Of a stretch of DNA of 64,000 nt, positions 20,015 through 29,852 are shown one piece after another (within the stretch, counting starts at the first letter, position 1; every line of letters begins with the position of its first letter). The stretch spans positions 1,132,501 through 1,196,500 of the forward strand of contig NZ_CP032311.1 of assembly GCF_004803755.1 (NCBI RefSeq), in the 5' to 3' direction. The notes under the pieces were generated by a model, which was not told where the DNA came from, searched no databases, and saw nothing but the letters and a program-made list of their open reading frames with translations. The translations under genes and the position numbers were made by a program. The stretch is from Pseudomonas sp. DG56-2 (GTDB lineage Bacteria; Pseudomonadota; Gammaproteobacteria; Pseudomonadales; Pseudomonadaceae).

Positions 20015-21061
20015 ATGAACCTGTCGATTAGTCGTGTTTTCAGTTTGTTTGCCGCTCCCGCCCTGGCTGCGGTGGTGGGTTGGCTACCGCCACTGGCGCA
20101 GGCCGTTGAGGTCCGCGAAATACGCATTGCCGTACCCGATCTGAGTGCCGGTCCCCAGCACTCTGGAGGCGGAATCACCGATGTGCTGCGCACCCAGGAA
20201 TTGCTGGAAAAAGCTTTCGCTGCCGACGGCATCAAGATCCAGTGGAACTACTTCAAGGGAGCAGGGCCGGTCATCAACGAAGCCTTTGCCAATGGCCAGG
20301 TCGACTTCGCTTACCTGGGCGACCTGGCTGCGATCATCGGCAAGGCCAATGGCGTCGACACGCGCTTGCTGGCTTCTACTGGGCGCGGCATCAAGCACTA
20401 CCTGGGCGTTTCACCGGGCAGTGGCATCAAGACCTTGCAGGACCTCAAGGGCAAGCGCGTGGCGATTTTCCGTGGTACCGCCAGCCAGTTGTCCTTCGAT
20501 GCTGCCCTGGCTAGTCAGGGCCTGAGCGAAAAGGACTTGAAGATCATCAATCTTGATTTCAATGCATCGGTTGCCGCCTTGGCGGCCAGGCAAATAGACG
20601 CAACCTGGGGCCTGTCTGGCTTGACCGCGCTGCAGGAGCGCGGGCTTGCCGAGCTGCCGCTCAACACCAGGGACCTGGGTGGAGCGGGCAGCATCCAGGC
20701 CGTGCTGGTGGGTTCCGGTGCCTTCGTCGATGCTCACCCGCAACTGGTTCAGCGCCTGCTCGCGGCCCAGCAGCAGGCGGTGCAGTGGTTGAGCGATGAG
20801 AGCAACAAACAGGCCTATATTGAGCTGGTCTCGGGGCTGGCGAGCTATCCGCCGGTGATCCTGCAACGTGACTTGCAGGACGAAACGCTCGAATTCACCT
20901 TCCGCTCCAGCCTTGATCAACCCTTTCTCGACCAGCTTCAAGCCTCTGTCGATCTCGCCGCTGCCCAGCGCCTGATCCGCAAGCCATTCCAGGTGAGCCA
21001 GTGGCTGGCCCCCCAGGCTATCCGGCCAGTCCCTGTAGCGCAGGCTGCTGATCGAGGCTGA
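20015..21061 (+). CDS. atsR: Sulfate-ester ABC transporter, periplasmic binding protein
   Basis: 348-aa secreted substrate-binding protein related to SsuA/TauA/NrtA. A signal peptide covers about residues 1-30 (SRVFSLFAAPALAAVVGWLP, ending AQA). The mature part begins VEVREIRIAVPDLSAGPQHS, and contains the family stretch GQVDFAYLGDLAAIIGKANG. It should bind sulfate esters for AtsB/AtsC. The ATG at 20015 follows AAGGAG; an in-frame TTG 48 bp upstream would spoil the signal peptide. The 3' end overlaps the LysR gene on the other strand by 44 bp. Confidence 0.9.
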   Translation: MNLSISRVFSLFAAPALAAVVGWLPPLAQAVEVREIRIAVPDLSAGPQHSGGGITDVLRTQELLEKAFAADGIKIQWNYFKGAGPVINEAFANGQVDFAYLGDLAAIIGKANGVDTRLLASTGRGIKHYLGVSPGSGIKTLQDLKGKRVAIFRGTASQLSFDAALASQGLSEKDLKIINLDFNASVAALAARQIDATWGLSGLTALQERGLAELPLNTRDLGGAGSIQAVLVGSGAFVDAHPQLVQRLLAAQQQAVQWLSDESNKQAYIELVSGLASYPPVILQRDLQDETLEFTFRSSLDQPFLDQLQASVDLAAAQRLIRKPFQVSQWLAPQAIRPVPVAQAADRG

Positions 21062-21944
21062 TCAAGGTGTCGATCATTGCCCGCGCCGCTGGCGACAGGC
21101 GATAACCGCTGCGGCTGACAATGCCGCAGCGGGCATTGAGGCTGTCGAGGTTGGCCGGCAGGTTGCGCCAGTGCAGACGTACCAGGCGGCCTTGCTGGAT
21201 GTCCTCGGCAAAGGCTTCCTCGGTGCCGATGCCGATGGCATCGCTGTCGAGCACTCGTCTCACCAGGGTCGGCAAGTGCTCGGTGAGCAATTGCGGGGTA
21301 AAGTCTGTCTTGCCGCTGAGGTTGGCCAGCAGCTTGCGCACTCCTGGCGGAATCAGCGTGGTGGCCAACGGGTAATCGAACATATCGTTGGTCGACACGC
21401 TGTCCTTGGCCAGCAATGGGTGCCCAGGGCGGCAGAAAAACAGGCCGCGACGGGCGCTCAATGGCAAGGTCTGGAAGTTCGGGTCAGCCTCGAACTGGCG
21501 GATATCGGCAATGAAAAATTCGATTTCCTCTCGATTCAGCGCGCGACTGAGTTTCTCCCAGTTGTCTACCTCAAGGCGGGTTTGTACTTTTGGGTGGGCA
21601 TGGAGAAACCGGGCCAATGCCTGAGGCACCAAATTCACCGCCGGTGCCGGCCCGCAGCCGAAGTGCAACTCGCCAGCATCGAGTTTGGTCATCTGCAGCA
21701 CTTCACAACTCAATTGCGCAGCACCCTGGACCAGTCGCAAAGCGTGCTGCAGTACCACCTGGCCTTCGGGCGTGGGACGCAAGTCCTTGTTGCCGCGGTC
21801 AACCAGCACACAGCCAAACTCGTGTTCCAGGCCTTGGATGCTGCGGCTGAAGGCGGGTTGAGTGATGCCCATGGCATCGGCCGCGCGGACAAAACTGCGG
21901 TGTTCAGTAAGGGCGATGAAGTAACGCAGTTGGCGAAGATCCAT
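21018..21944 (-). CDS. LysR-family regulator of sulfate-ester genes (SftR-like)
   Basis: 308-aa LysR regulator with the HTH at residues 1-60 (MDLRQLRYFIALTEHRSF, then DAMGITQPAFSRSIQGLEHE) and an effector domain. By position between atsR and atsK it matches SftR of P. putida S-313, which controls sulfate-ester use. The start at 21944 is chosen because LysR proteins typically begin MDLRQLRYF; five upstream codons (from 21959) are also possible. It is divergent from atsK. The intergenic region has an imperfect inverted repeat (ATGCAAGCTCT ... AGAGCTTATTTGCAT), a candidate binding site. Confidence 0.85.
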   Translation of the reverse strand: MDLRQLRYFIALTEHRSFVRAADAMGITQPAFSRSIQGLEHEFGCVLVDRGNKDLRPTPEGQVVLQHALRLVQGAAQLSCEVLQMTKLDAGELHFGCGPAPAVNLVPQALARFLHAHPKVQTRLEVDNWEKLSRALNREEIEFFIADIRQFEADPNFQTLPLSARRGLFFCRPGHPLLAKDSVSTNDMFDYPLATTLIPPGVRKLLANLSGKTDFTPQLLTEHLPTLVRRVLDSDAIGIGTEEAFAEDIQQGRLVRLHWRNLPANLDSLNARCGIVSRSGYRLSPAARAMIDTLISLDQQPALQGLAG

Positions 21945-22126
21945 ATGCTTTCCCGGCATTCCAAAAATACGGCGAAGGTATTTGCCGCCACGAAGTCTCA
22001 GGTTTTAAATGCAAGCTCTTATTCCGTAAATGAAGCAATTGAATATCTGTTAGAGCTTATTTGCATATAGATAGCGCAAGTGTTTTGCCGGGATTTTTCC
22101 GAGAGCAGCCAGATGAGGGTCGTACC

Positions 22127-23026
22127 ATGAGCAATGCCGCACACGCCGTAGCAGCCATCAACCCTGTGTTGGATATTCATCCGGTGGCCGGACGCATCGG
22201 CGCCGAGATTCGCGGGGTGCAGTTGAGCGCTGATCTTGAACCCGCGCTGATCGACGCGATTCAGGCCGCGTTGGTGGAACACAAGGTGATCTTCTTTCGC
22301 GCTCAGCATCATCTCGACGATCAGGGCCAGGAAGCCTTTGCCCATTTACTTGGCGAGCCGATTGCACACCCTACGGTGCCGGTACGTGAAGGCACGCGCT
22401 TTCTCCTGGAACTGGACAGCGAGCGCAGGGCCAATTCATGGCACACCGATGTAACCTTCGTCGATGCCTATCCCAAGGCGTCGATCCTGCGTTCGGTGGT
22501 CGCGCCGCAAGCAGGTGGCGACACGGTGTGGGCCAACACTGCTAGCGCTTATCAAGACCTTCCCGATGAACTCAAAGCCCTGGCCGATCAACTGTGGGCA
22601 GTGCACAGTAACGAATACGATTACGCAGCGGCCAAGCCGAATGTCACGCTTGAACAGCAGGAAAGCTATCGTCGTATTTTCACCTCAACCGTCTACGAAA
22701 CCGAGCACCCGGTGGTGCGCGTACACCCAGTCAGCGGCGAAAGGCACTTGCTGCTTGGTCACTTCGTCAAACGCCTGAAAGGCTATTCGCAGTTTGATTC
22801 CACACACCTGTTCAACCTGCTGCAAAGCCATGTCACGCGTTTGGAGAACACCGTACGCTGGCGCTGGCAGGCGGGTGATGTGGCGATCTGGGACAACCGC
22901 GCTACCCAGCATTACGCGGTGGATGACTACGGCAACCAGAACCGTGTAGTGCGCCGGGTGACCTTGCAGGGCGATGTACCGGTGGGTGTCGCGGGGCAGC
23001 GTAGCCGCACCCTTCGCGGGGCGTAA
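22127..23026 (+). CDS. atsK: Alpha-ketoglutarate-dependent sulfate ester dioxygenase
   Basis: 299-aa TauD-family oxygenase that splits alkyl sulfate esters oxidatively, giving aldehyde and sulfate with loss of succinate and CO2. The iron-binding triad is His106-Asp108 (NSWHTDVTF) and His262 (NRATQHYAVDDY), with the 2-oxoglutarate-binding Arg close behind (RVVRRV). Length and sequence match AtsK as I remember it. The ATG at 22127 gives the typical MSNAA start; 22 extra upstream codons would be atypical. It complements AtsA, which handles aryl esters. Confidence 0.93.
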   Translation: MSNAAHAVAAINPVLDIHPVAGRIGAEIRGVQLSADLEPALIDAIQAALVEHKVIFFRAQHHLDDQGQEAFAHLLGEPIAHPTVPVREGTRFLLELDSERRANSWHTDVTFVDAYPKASILRSVVAPQAGGDTVWANTASAYQDLPDELKALADQLWAVHSNEYDYAAAKPNVTLEQQESYRRIFTSTVYETEHPVVRVHPVSGERHLLLGHFVKRLKGYSQFDSTHLFNLLQSHVTRLENTVRWRWQAGDVAIWDNRATQHYAVDDYGNQNRVVRRVTLQGDVPVGVAGQRSRTLRGA

Positions 23027-23072
23027 GGATCGTCCGGCAAACTCACCGTAGGTGCAGGGGGGCAGCGGGCAT

Positions 23073-23105
23073 AAAAAGGTTCTTCCCGGAACTCCGTGAA
23101 GAACC
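23073..23105 (-). terminator. Second hairpin terminator downstream of ttgC
   Basis: GGTTCTTC...GAAGAACC, 8-bp stem with a 12-nt loop. On the minus strand it is followed by TTTTT. It stands directly behind the stronger hairpin at 23107-23134. Confidence 0.6.
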
Positions 23106-23106
23106 A

Positions 23107-23134
23107 TAAAAAAGCCCACCGCTGGGGTGGGCTT
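23107..23134 (-). terminator. Intrinsic terminator of ttgABC
   Basis: AGCCCACC-gctgg-GGTGGGCT. Read on the minus strand, the 8-bp stem is followed by six T. It lies 18 bp behind the ttgC stop codon. Confidence 0.88.
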
Positions 23135-23151
23135 GATTACGCAACAGGTAT

Positions 23152-24606
23152 TCAGCTTTTCGACGAGTCGATCGCAGCGTGCTGCTGGGCCTGAACGGTC
23201 TGCTCGTTCCAGCCGCCACCAAGGGCCTTGTACAGGTTGACCTCACTGATCAGTTGCGACAGACGATCACTGATCAACGCCTGTTGGGTGTTGAAAAGCT
23301 GGCGCTGTGCATCGAGGAAGGTCAGGTTGCTGTCGACACCGATACGGTAGCGACGCTCAGCCAGACGGTAGTAGTCCTGGTTGGCGGCGACCAGATCGCG
23401 CTGGGCCTGCAACTGATCGTTGAAGGTACGGCGCGCCGCGAGACCATCAGACACTTCCTGGAAAGCGGTCTGGATGGTTTTCTCGTACTTGGCGATGTTG
23501 ATGTCTTTCTGGATCTTCGAGTAGTCGAGGCTGGCACGCAAGGCACCGGCGTTGAAGATCGGCAGATTGATCTGCGGCTGGAACAGCCAGGTTCCGGAGC
23601 CGCCCTTGAACAAGCCGTCCATGTCCGGACTCAGGGTACCGGCATTGGCGGTCAGGCTGATACTCGGGAAGAACGCTGCACGGGCGGCGCCGATGTTGGC
23701 ATTGGCGGCCTTGAGCAGGTGTTCGGCTTCCTGGATGTCCGGACGACGTTGCAGCAGGTCGGACGGCAAGCCCGCTGGCACTTCGGCCAACAGGTCGCTG
23801 TCCAGGTTTTGTGCTGCTGGCAGGTCGACGGGCAGGCCGGTACCGATCAGGACTGCCAGGCTGTTCGCATCCTGGGCGACCAGGCGTTGGTACTGGGCCA
23901 GCTTGACCCGGGCGCCTTCGACCGACGTCCTTGCCTGGCTCAGGTCCAGGGCTGACGCTACACCGACTTCATTGCTGCGCAGGGTCAGTGCGTAGCTTTG
24001 CTCATAGGTCTTGAGGGTTTCTTCGGTCAGCTTCAGCAAAGCCTGGTCGGCCTGCCAGGTGAAATAGGCATTGGCGACGCTGGCAACCAGAGCGATCTGG
24101 GTGGAGCGGCGAGCCTCTTCACTGGACAGGTAGATTTCCAGTTGCTGTTCAGTGAGGCTGCGAACCCGACCGAACAGGTCGAGTTCATAGGCGCTTACAC
24201 CGAGCGTGGCCGAATATGAACTGGTGATTTCCGAATCGCCAGTCTGCGTCATGTTGCCGGGCATGCGCTGGCGGCTGCCGCTGCCATTGGCGCTGACTGC
24301 CGGAAACAGGTCGGCGCGCTGGATACGGTACTGGGCCCGGTAGGCATCGATGTTCAGCGCCGCAACCTTGAGGTCACGGTTGTTGACCAGCGAGGTCTGG
24401 ATCAGCTGCTGCAGTGCCGGGTCATTGAAAAACTGACGCCAGCCCTGCTCGGCGGCCGAGACATTCGCCGACTCGGTCGGTGAATACGCAGGGCCTTGCG
24501 GCCACTGCGCGGCCACCGGCGATTCCGGGGTCTGGTAATCAGGGATCAGCGAGCAGCCGCCAAGTATGAAAGCGGTTACCGCCAGGGACAAAAGGGACTT
24601 ACTCAT
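23152..24606 (-). CDS. ttgC: RND efflux outer-membrane channel
   Basis: 484-aa outer-membrane lipoprotein of the OprM/NodT family, the exit duct of the TtgABC multidrug pump. A lipoprotein signal ends in the lipobox LGGC (Cys18). Two repeated OEP domains follow, each with the long periplasmic helices (for example [18 protein letters not shown] and [17 protein letters not shown]). Last gene of ttgA-ttgB-ttgC; its start overlaps the ttgB stop by 4 bp, and a tandem terminator follows. Confidence 0.93.
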   Translation of the reverse strand: MSKSLLSLAVTAFILGGCSLIPDYQTPESPVAAQWPQGPAYSPTESANVSAAEQGWRQFFNDPALQQLIQTSLVNNRDLKVAALNIDAYRAQYRIQRADLFPAVSANGSGSRQRMPGNMTQTGDSEITSSYSATLGVSAYELDLFGRVRSLTEQQLEIYLSSEEARRSTQIALVASVANAYFTWQADQALLKLTEETLKTYEQSYALTLRSNEVGVASALDLSQARTSVEGARVKLAQYQRLVAQDANSLAVLIGTGLPVDLPAAQNLDSDLLAEVPAGLPSDLLQRRPDIQEAEHLLKAANANIGAARAAFFPSISLTANAGTLSPDMDGLFKGGSGTWLFQPQINLPIFNAGALRASLDYSKIQKDINIAKYEKTIQTAFQEVSDGLAARRTFNDQLQAQRDLVAANQDYYRLAERRYRIGVDSNLTFLDAQRQLFNTQQALISDRLSQLISEVNLYKALGGGWNEQTVQAQQHAAIDSSKS

Positions 24607-27600
24607 TGCCCAGCCTCGTAGCGTGGAGTTTCAGGTTTGGCGTCTTCTTCAGGTTTCTTGCTGCTGAACATCGACGACACCATTACAAAGAACAGCGGTA
24701 CCCAGAAGATCGCCAGTACGGTGGCCGTCAGCATCCCGCCGATTACCCCGGTACCGATAGCGTGCTGGCTGCCCGAGCCTGCACCGGTGGAGATAGCCAA
24801 CGGTACCACGCCGAGAATGAACGCCAGCGAGGTCATGATGATCGGCCGCAGACGCATCCGGCAGGCTTCGATCGCTGCATCGGTAAGGCTTCGACCCTGC
24901 TCATGCAGTTCCTTGGCGAACTCCACGATCAGAATCGCGTTCTTCGCTGCCAGACCGATGGTGGTCAATAGACCCACCTGGAAGTACACGTCGTTGGACA
25001 GACCGCGCAGGCTGGTGGCCAGCAGCGCACCAATGACCCCCAGGGGTACTACGAGCATGACCGCGATCGGAATCGACCAGCTTTCATACAGCGCTGCCAG
25101 ACACAGGAACACCATCAGCAGCGACAGCGCATACAAGGCCGGCGCCTGGGAGCCCGAGAGGCGTTCCTCGTACGACAGGCCGGTCCAGGAGTAACCGATG
25201 CCTTTTGGCAACTGGGCGGCAATGCGCTCAACTTCAAGCATGGCTTCACCGGTACTGTAGCCAGGGGCCGGGGCACCGAGAATTTCCATCGCCTCTACAC
25301 CGTTGTAGCGCGCAAGTTTCGGTGGGCCGTAGATCCATTCACCCTTGGCGAAGGAGGAGAACGGCACCATCTCGCCAACGGCATTGCGCACATACCACTT
25401 CTGCAGATCTTCTGGGCTCATGCGCGATGCGGACTCACCCTGGATGTAGACCTTCTTGACCCGACCGCGGTCGATGAAGTCGTTGACGTAACTCGCACCC
25501 AAGGCAATCGACAGGGTGTTGTTGATCTCGGCAATGGTCACGCCCAAAGCGCTGGCGCGTTCGTCGTCGACGGTCAACTGGTACTGCGGTTCATCGTTCA
25601 GGCCGTTTGGACGCACAGCAGAGAGAATCTTGCTTTGCGCTGCCATGCCGAGGAACTGGTTGCGCGCTTCCATCAGTTTTTCGTGGCCGACACCGGCACG
25701 GTCCTGAAGGAACACGTCGAAACCGGTGGCGTTACCCAGCTCAAGCACCGCAGGCGGGGCAAAGGCGAACACCATGGCATCGCGGAAGGTGAAGAAGTGC
25801 TGCTGGGCGCGGGTCGCCAGATTGAACACGTTGTTCTCGGCGGAGCGCTCTTCCCATGGCTTGAGCATGATGAAGGCCATGCCGGAGCTTTGGCCGCGAC
25901 CGGCAAAGTTGAAGCCGTTCACAGTGAACACCGAGGCAACGGTATCGGCTTCCTTGTCCAGCAGGTAAGCGCGCATTTCGTCGATCACCACCTGGGTCCG
26001 CTCGGCACTGGAGCCCGCCGGCGTTTGGACCTGGGCAAACAGTACGCCTTGGTCTTCCTCGGGAAGGAAAGCCGTCGGGATACGGGTGAACAGCCAGATC
26101 ATGCCGACCATGATCAGCAGGTAGGCCAGCAGGTACGGCGCTTTGTTTCGCAGGATGTTGCCTACGCCACGTTCATAGCTCTCTACGCTGCGGTCAAAGT
26201 TGCGGTTGAACCAGCCGAAGAAGCCGCGCTTGGCGACATGATGCCCACCCTTGGCGATTGGTTTGAGCATGGTCGCGCACAGCGCTGGGGTGAAGATCAA
26301 GGCAACCAGCACCGAGAGTCCCATCGCAGAGACGATGGTGATCGAGAACTGCTTGTAGATTACCCCGGTAGAACCACTGAAGAACGCCATCGGCAGCAAT
26401 ACAGCGGAAAGCACCATGGCGATACCGACCAGGGCCCCCTGGATCTGGCCCATGGACTTTTTCGTCGCTTCCTTGGGTGACAGGCCTTCCTCGGCCATTA
26501 CCCGTTCGACGTTCTCCACCACAACAATGGCATCGTCCACCAGCAAGCCGATAGCGAGCACCATGCCGAACATGGTCAGGGTGTTGATACTGAAGCCTGC
26601 GGCAGCAAGGATGCCGAAGGTGCCGAGCAGTACCACGGGCACGGTCATGGTTGTGATGATGGTGGCGCGGAAGTTCTGCAGGAACAGGTACATCACCAGG
26701 AACACCAGCACGATCGCTTCGATCAGGGTATGGATTACCCCGCTGATCGATTCGGTCACCACTGGCGTGGTGTCATACGGGAATACCGCCTTCATGCCTT
26801 CCGGGAAGAACGGTTCCAGGTCGCTGATGGTCTTGCGCAGGGCCTTGGCAGTATCCAGGGCGTTGGCGCCGGTTGCCAGCTTGACCGCCAGACCCGAGGC
26901 CGGCTTGCCGTTGAACTGGGCGCTGACGGCGTAGTTCTCACCGCCAAGACCGACTTCAGCTACGTCTTTCAGACGCACTTGCGAGCCGTCGCGGTTGACC
27001 TTGAGCAGGATGTTTTCAAACTGCTCGGCAGTCTGCAGACGCGTCTTGCCGATGATGGTGGCGTTGAGCTGAGTACCCGGCAGGGCCGGCAGGCCGCCAA
27101 GCTGACCAGAGGAAATCTGGACGTTCTGCGCCGATACCGCGGTGCGTACGTCGACCGGGGTCAACTGGTACTTGTTCAGCTTGGCCGGATCCAGCCAGAT
27201 ACGCATTGCGTACTGAGCACCGAACACCTGGAAGTCACCGACACCGGCGGTTCGCGAGATCGGGTCCTGCATGTTGGAGACGATGTAGTTGGCCAAGTCG
27301 TCCTTGGTCATGCTGCCGTCTTCAGATACCAGACCGATTACCAGAAGGAAGTTCTTCACTGCCTTGGTCACACGGATACCTTGCTGCTGAACCTCTTGCG
27401 GCAGCAGTGGCGTTGCCAGGTTCAGCTTGTTCTGTACCTGAACCTGAGCGGTATCGGAGTTGGTCCCCTGTTCGAAGGTCGCGGTAATGGTCATGGTGCC
27501 GTCGGAGTTACTTTCCGACGATACATACCGCAGGTTGTCGATACCGTTGAGCTGCTGCTCGATAACCTGAACCACGGTGTCCTGCACGGTTTGTGCCGAA

Positions 27601-27755
27601 GCACCCGGGTAGGTCACGGAGATCGCCACAGCCGGTGGGGCGATGCTGGGGTACTGGTTGATTGGCAACTTCAGGATCGCCAACGCACCGACCAGCATGA
27701 TCACCAAAGCGATCACCCAGGCAAAGATCGGGCGATCGATAAAAAATCTCGACAT
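24603..27755 (-). CDS. ttgB: RND multidrug efflux pump, inner-membrane transporter
   Basis: 1050-aa HAE1-type RND proton antiporter, close to MexB/AcrB. It has the standard N-terminus [20 protein letters not shown]. The proton-relay aspartate pair lies in TM4 ([18 protein letters not shown]), and matching TM10 is [19 protein letters not shown]. Two large periplasmic loops follow TM1 and TM7. It expels antibiotics, solvents and plant phenolics across both membranes together with TtgA and TtgC. It lies 3 bp behind ttgA. Confidence 0.95.
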   Translation of the reverse strand: MSRFFIDRPIFAWVIALVIMLVGALAILKLPINQYPSIAPPAVAISVTYPGASAQTVQDTVVQVIEQQLNGIDNLRYVSSESNSDGTMTITATFEQGTNSDTAQVQVQNKLNLATPLLPQEVQQQGIRVTKAVKNFLLVIGLVSEDGSMTKDDLANYIVSNMQDPISRTAGVGDFQVFGAQYAMRIWLDPAKLNKYQLTPVDVRTAVSAQNVQISSGQLGGLPALPGTQLNATIIGKTRLQTAEQFENILLKVNRDGSQVRLKDVAEVGLGGENYAVSAQFNGKPASGLAVKLATGANALDTAKALRKTISDLEPFFPEGMKAVFPYDTTPVVTESISGVIHTLIEAIVLVFLVMYLFLQNFRATIITTMTVPVVLLGTFGILAAAGFSINTLTMFGMVLAIGLLVDDAIVVVENVERVMAEEGLSPKEATKKSMGQIQGALVGIAMVLSAVLLPMAFFSGSTGVIYKQFSITIVSAMGLSVLVALIFTPALCATMLKPIAKGGHHVAKRGFFGWFNRNFDRSVESYERGVGNILRNKAPYLLAYLLIMVGMIWLFTRIPTAFLPEEDQGVLFAQVQTPAGSSAERTQVVIDEMRAYLLDKEADTVASVFTVNGFNFAGRGQSSGMAFIMLKPWEERSAENNVFNLATRAQQHFFTFRDAMVFAFAPPAVLELGNATGFDVFLQDRAGVGHEKLMEARNQFLGMAAQSKILSAVRPNGLNDEPQYQLTVDDERASALGVTIAEINNTLSIALGASYVNDFIDRGRVKKVYIQGESASRMSPEDLQKWYVRNAVGEMVPFSSFAKGEWIYGPPKLARYNGVEAMEILGAPAPGYSTGEAMLEVERIAAQLPKGIGYSWTGLSYEERLSGSQAPALYALSLLMVFLCLAALYESWSIPIAVMLVVPLGVIGALLATSLRGLSNDVYFQVGLLTTIGLAAKNAILIVEFAKELHEQGRSLTDAAIEACRMRLRPIIMTSLAFILGVVPLAISTGAGSGSQHAIGTGVIGGMLTATVLAIFWVPLFFVMVSSMFSSKKPEEDAKPETPRYEAGQ

Positions 27756-27758
27756 GGT

Positions 27759-28910
27759 TTACTCCCCTTTGGCCCCTGCAGTCGTTGCATTGGCCTGGGT
27801 TGGCTGGGCAGGCTTGACGTTGGTCGCTTCGCTGACCTTGACCTCATCGCCCGGCTTGACGAACTGCAAGCCTTCGGTGATCAGGCGGTCGCCGGCGTTC
27901 AGGCCTTTGGCGATCAGCCAGTCGCTACCAACGGTACGGCTGGCTTCAAGCTGACGCAGCTCAACCTTGTTTTCCTTGTTGACAACCAGGGCGGTTGGCT
28001 GGCCCTTGAGGTCGCGGGTTACACCCTGTTGTGGCGCGAGGATGGCTTGAGCGTTGACCCCGGCCTTCAGGCGCGCATGAACGAACATGCCCGGCAGCAG
28101 GTTGTGCTCAGGGTTCGGGAATACGGCACGCAACGTCACTGAGCCGGTGGTTGGGTCGACTGAGACTTCCGAGAACTCCAGGCGACCTTCCTGGCGGTAG
28201 GTGCTGCCGTCTTCCAGGGTCAGGGTGACCTTGGCCGCGTTGTCGCCAATTTTCTGCAACTGGCCGCTTTCCAGCTCGCGGCGCAGCTTGAGCAGCTCGG
28301 CCGAGGATTGGGTGACGTCGACGTAGATCGGATCGAGTTGCTGGATCACGGCCATCGCGTCAGCCTGACCATTGTTGACCAGCGCACCTTCGGTCACCGA
28401 GGAACGGCCAATACGCCCGCTCAGCGGTGCCAGGACCTTGGTGTAGCGCAAGTCGATCTGGGCGCTGCGCAGTGCCGCTTCAGCTTGCAAACGTTTGGCT
28501 TGCGCGTCGTCGTATTCCTGACGGCTCACCGCTTGTTCGGCGACCAGTTGCTTGTAGCGCTCGGACAGCGAACGGCTTGATTGCAAGTTGGCTTGGGCGC
28601 TGGCCAGGGTCGCTTCGTACACCGAAGGGTCGATCTGGTACAGCTGCTGGCCTTCCTTGACCTCGCTGCCTTCTTTGAACAGGCGTTTGAGAATGATGCC
28701 GTTGACCTGTGGACGAACTTCGGCGATGCGGTACGCAGTGGTGCGCCCCGGCAGGTCGGAGGTCAGGGTATAGGCTTGAGTCTGGAGCGTAACGATGCCG
28801 ACCTGAGGAACTTGCGCGACAGGCGCAGCCTCTTCCTTTTTACAGCCGCTGAGCAGTGTTGCCAGGGCGACGGCGGATACCAGAGCGGTAACAGCTGGCT
28901 TGAATTGCAT
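27759..28910 (-). CDS. ttgA: RND efflux periplasmic adaptor lipoprotein
   Basis: 383-aa membrane fusion protein linking TtgB and TtgC. The lipobox LSGC is near residue 23, followed by a lipoyl-like region (RPQVNGIILKRLFKEGSEVK), a helical hairpin and beta-barrel domains (TGSVTLRAVFPNPEHNLLPG). The start at 28910 gives MQFKPAVTALVSAVALATLL, the usual N-terminus, with GAGGAT before it. A possible start 12 codons upstream is less likely. It is divergent from ttgR and should be repressed by TtgR. Confidence 0.93.
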   Translation of the reverse strand: MQFKPAVTALVSAVALATLLSGCKKEEAAPVAQVPQVGIVTLQTQAYTLTSDLPGRTTAYRIAEVRPQVNGIILKRLFKEGSEVKEGQQLYQIDPSVYEATLASAQANLQSSRSLSERYKQLVAEQAVSRQEYDDAQAKRLQAEAALRSAQIDLRYTKVLAPLSGRIGRSSVTEGALVNNGQADAMAVIQQLDPIYVDVTQSSAELLKLRRELESGQLQKIGDNAAKVTLTLEDGSTYRQEGRLEFSEVSVDPTTGSVTLRAVFPNPEHNLLPGMFVHARLKAGVNAQAILAPQQGVTRDLKGQPTALVVNKENKVELRQLEASRTVGSDWLIAKGLNAGDRLITEGLQFVKPGDEVKVSEATNVKPAQPTQANATTAGAKGE

Positions 28911-29007
28911 GAAGATCCTCGGGTCGCAAGAGCTGAAGACGCTCAAGAATAATGGAAAGGGGGCGCTATGAAATAAATTTGTCTATATGGATTAATAGCT
29001 TGCTAAG

Positions 29008-29042
29008 GAATATACTTACATTCATGGTTGTTTGTAAATACC
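29008..29042. promoter_or_regulatory. TtgR operator in the ttgR-ttgA intergenic region
   Basis: The stretch TATACTTACATTCATGGTTG followed by TTTGTAAATA closely follows the TtgR operator described for P. putida, as I recall it. It is a long imperfect palindrome (TTACaT...TTTGTAA), placed to block both divergent promoters. Confidence 0.8.
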
Positions 29043-29170
29043 TTGCGCGTGATGCCAGTGGCTGTCGCAAGCCTTGAAATTAATACTCCGGTAACGCCCA
29101 ACAGAGGTTGATCCGGCGCAGCTCCCAGGTTCCTGCAGACGTATCTGGGTCTTGATGAGGTGGTGATGCC

Positions 29171-29803
29171 ATGGTCCGTCGAACCAAAGAGGAAGCTCAG
29201 GAAACCCGCGCGCAAATTCTCGAAGCTGCGGAAAAAGCCTTCTACAAGCGCGGGGTAGCGCGTACCACACTCGCCGACATCGCCAAGTTGGCTGGGGTGA
29301 CGCGCGGTGCTATCTATTGGCATTTCAACGACAAGGCAGAACTGGTCGAAGCTATGCTCGAAAGCCTGCACGAGCCTCTGGACGCCTTGGCCCGGGCCAG
29401 TGAAAGCGAAGATGAGGTTGATCCTCTGGGCTGCATGCGCAAGCTTCTCGTGCAATTGATGCATCAGATGGTGCTCGACCCGAAAACTCGCCGTATCAAC
29501 GAAATTCTCCATCATAAATGTGAATTTACCGATGATATGTGCGAAATCCGCCAGCAACGGCAGACGTCGACTTTTGAATGTCATGCCAACATCGCCTTAT
29601 CACTGGGCAATGCAGTCAGGCGTGGGCAATTACCCGCGGATATGAACCCGGAACGCGCTGCGTTGGCGATCTATGCCTATATAGATGGCTTGATACGCCG
29701 CTGGCTGCTGCTACCGGAAAGCTTCGACTTGCTGGGTGACGCCGAGCTATGGGTCGATACCGGGCTGGATATGCTGCGCTTGAGCCCCTCGTTGCGCAAA
29801 TAA
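29171..29803 (+). CDS. ttgR: TetR-family repressor of ttgABC
   Basis: 210-aa repressor. The DNA-binding domain is at residues 1-55 ([20 protein letters not shown], then HFNDK) and the C-terminal ligand pocket binds antibiotics and plant flavonoids in TtgR. Length equals known TtgR. It is divergent from ttgA across a 260-bp region holding its operator, so it likely represses both itself and the pump. Its stop is only 50 bp from the end of the convergent drug exporter. Confidence 0.95.
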   Translation: MVRRTKEEAQETRAQILEAAEKAFYKRGVARTTLADIAKLAGVTRGAIYWHFNDKAELVEAMLESLHEPLDALARASESEDEVDPLGCMRKLLVQLMHQMVLDPKTRRINEILHHKCEFTDDMCEIRQQRQTSTFECHANIALSLGNAVRRGQLPADMNPERAALAIYAYIDGLIRRWLLLPESFDLLGDAELWVDTGLDMLRLSPSLRK

Positions 29804-29852
29804 GACTTTGTGAAGGTTTGTGATCAATTGTTGCGGTCTACTTCATAAAGCC

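Noticed and set aside
26730..28142. 470-codon plus-strand frame across ttgB and ttgA
   Set aside because: Reverse-frame shadow of the RND pump genes; no ribosome site or domain.
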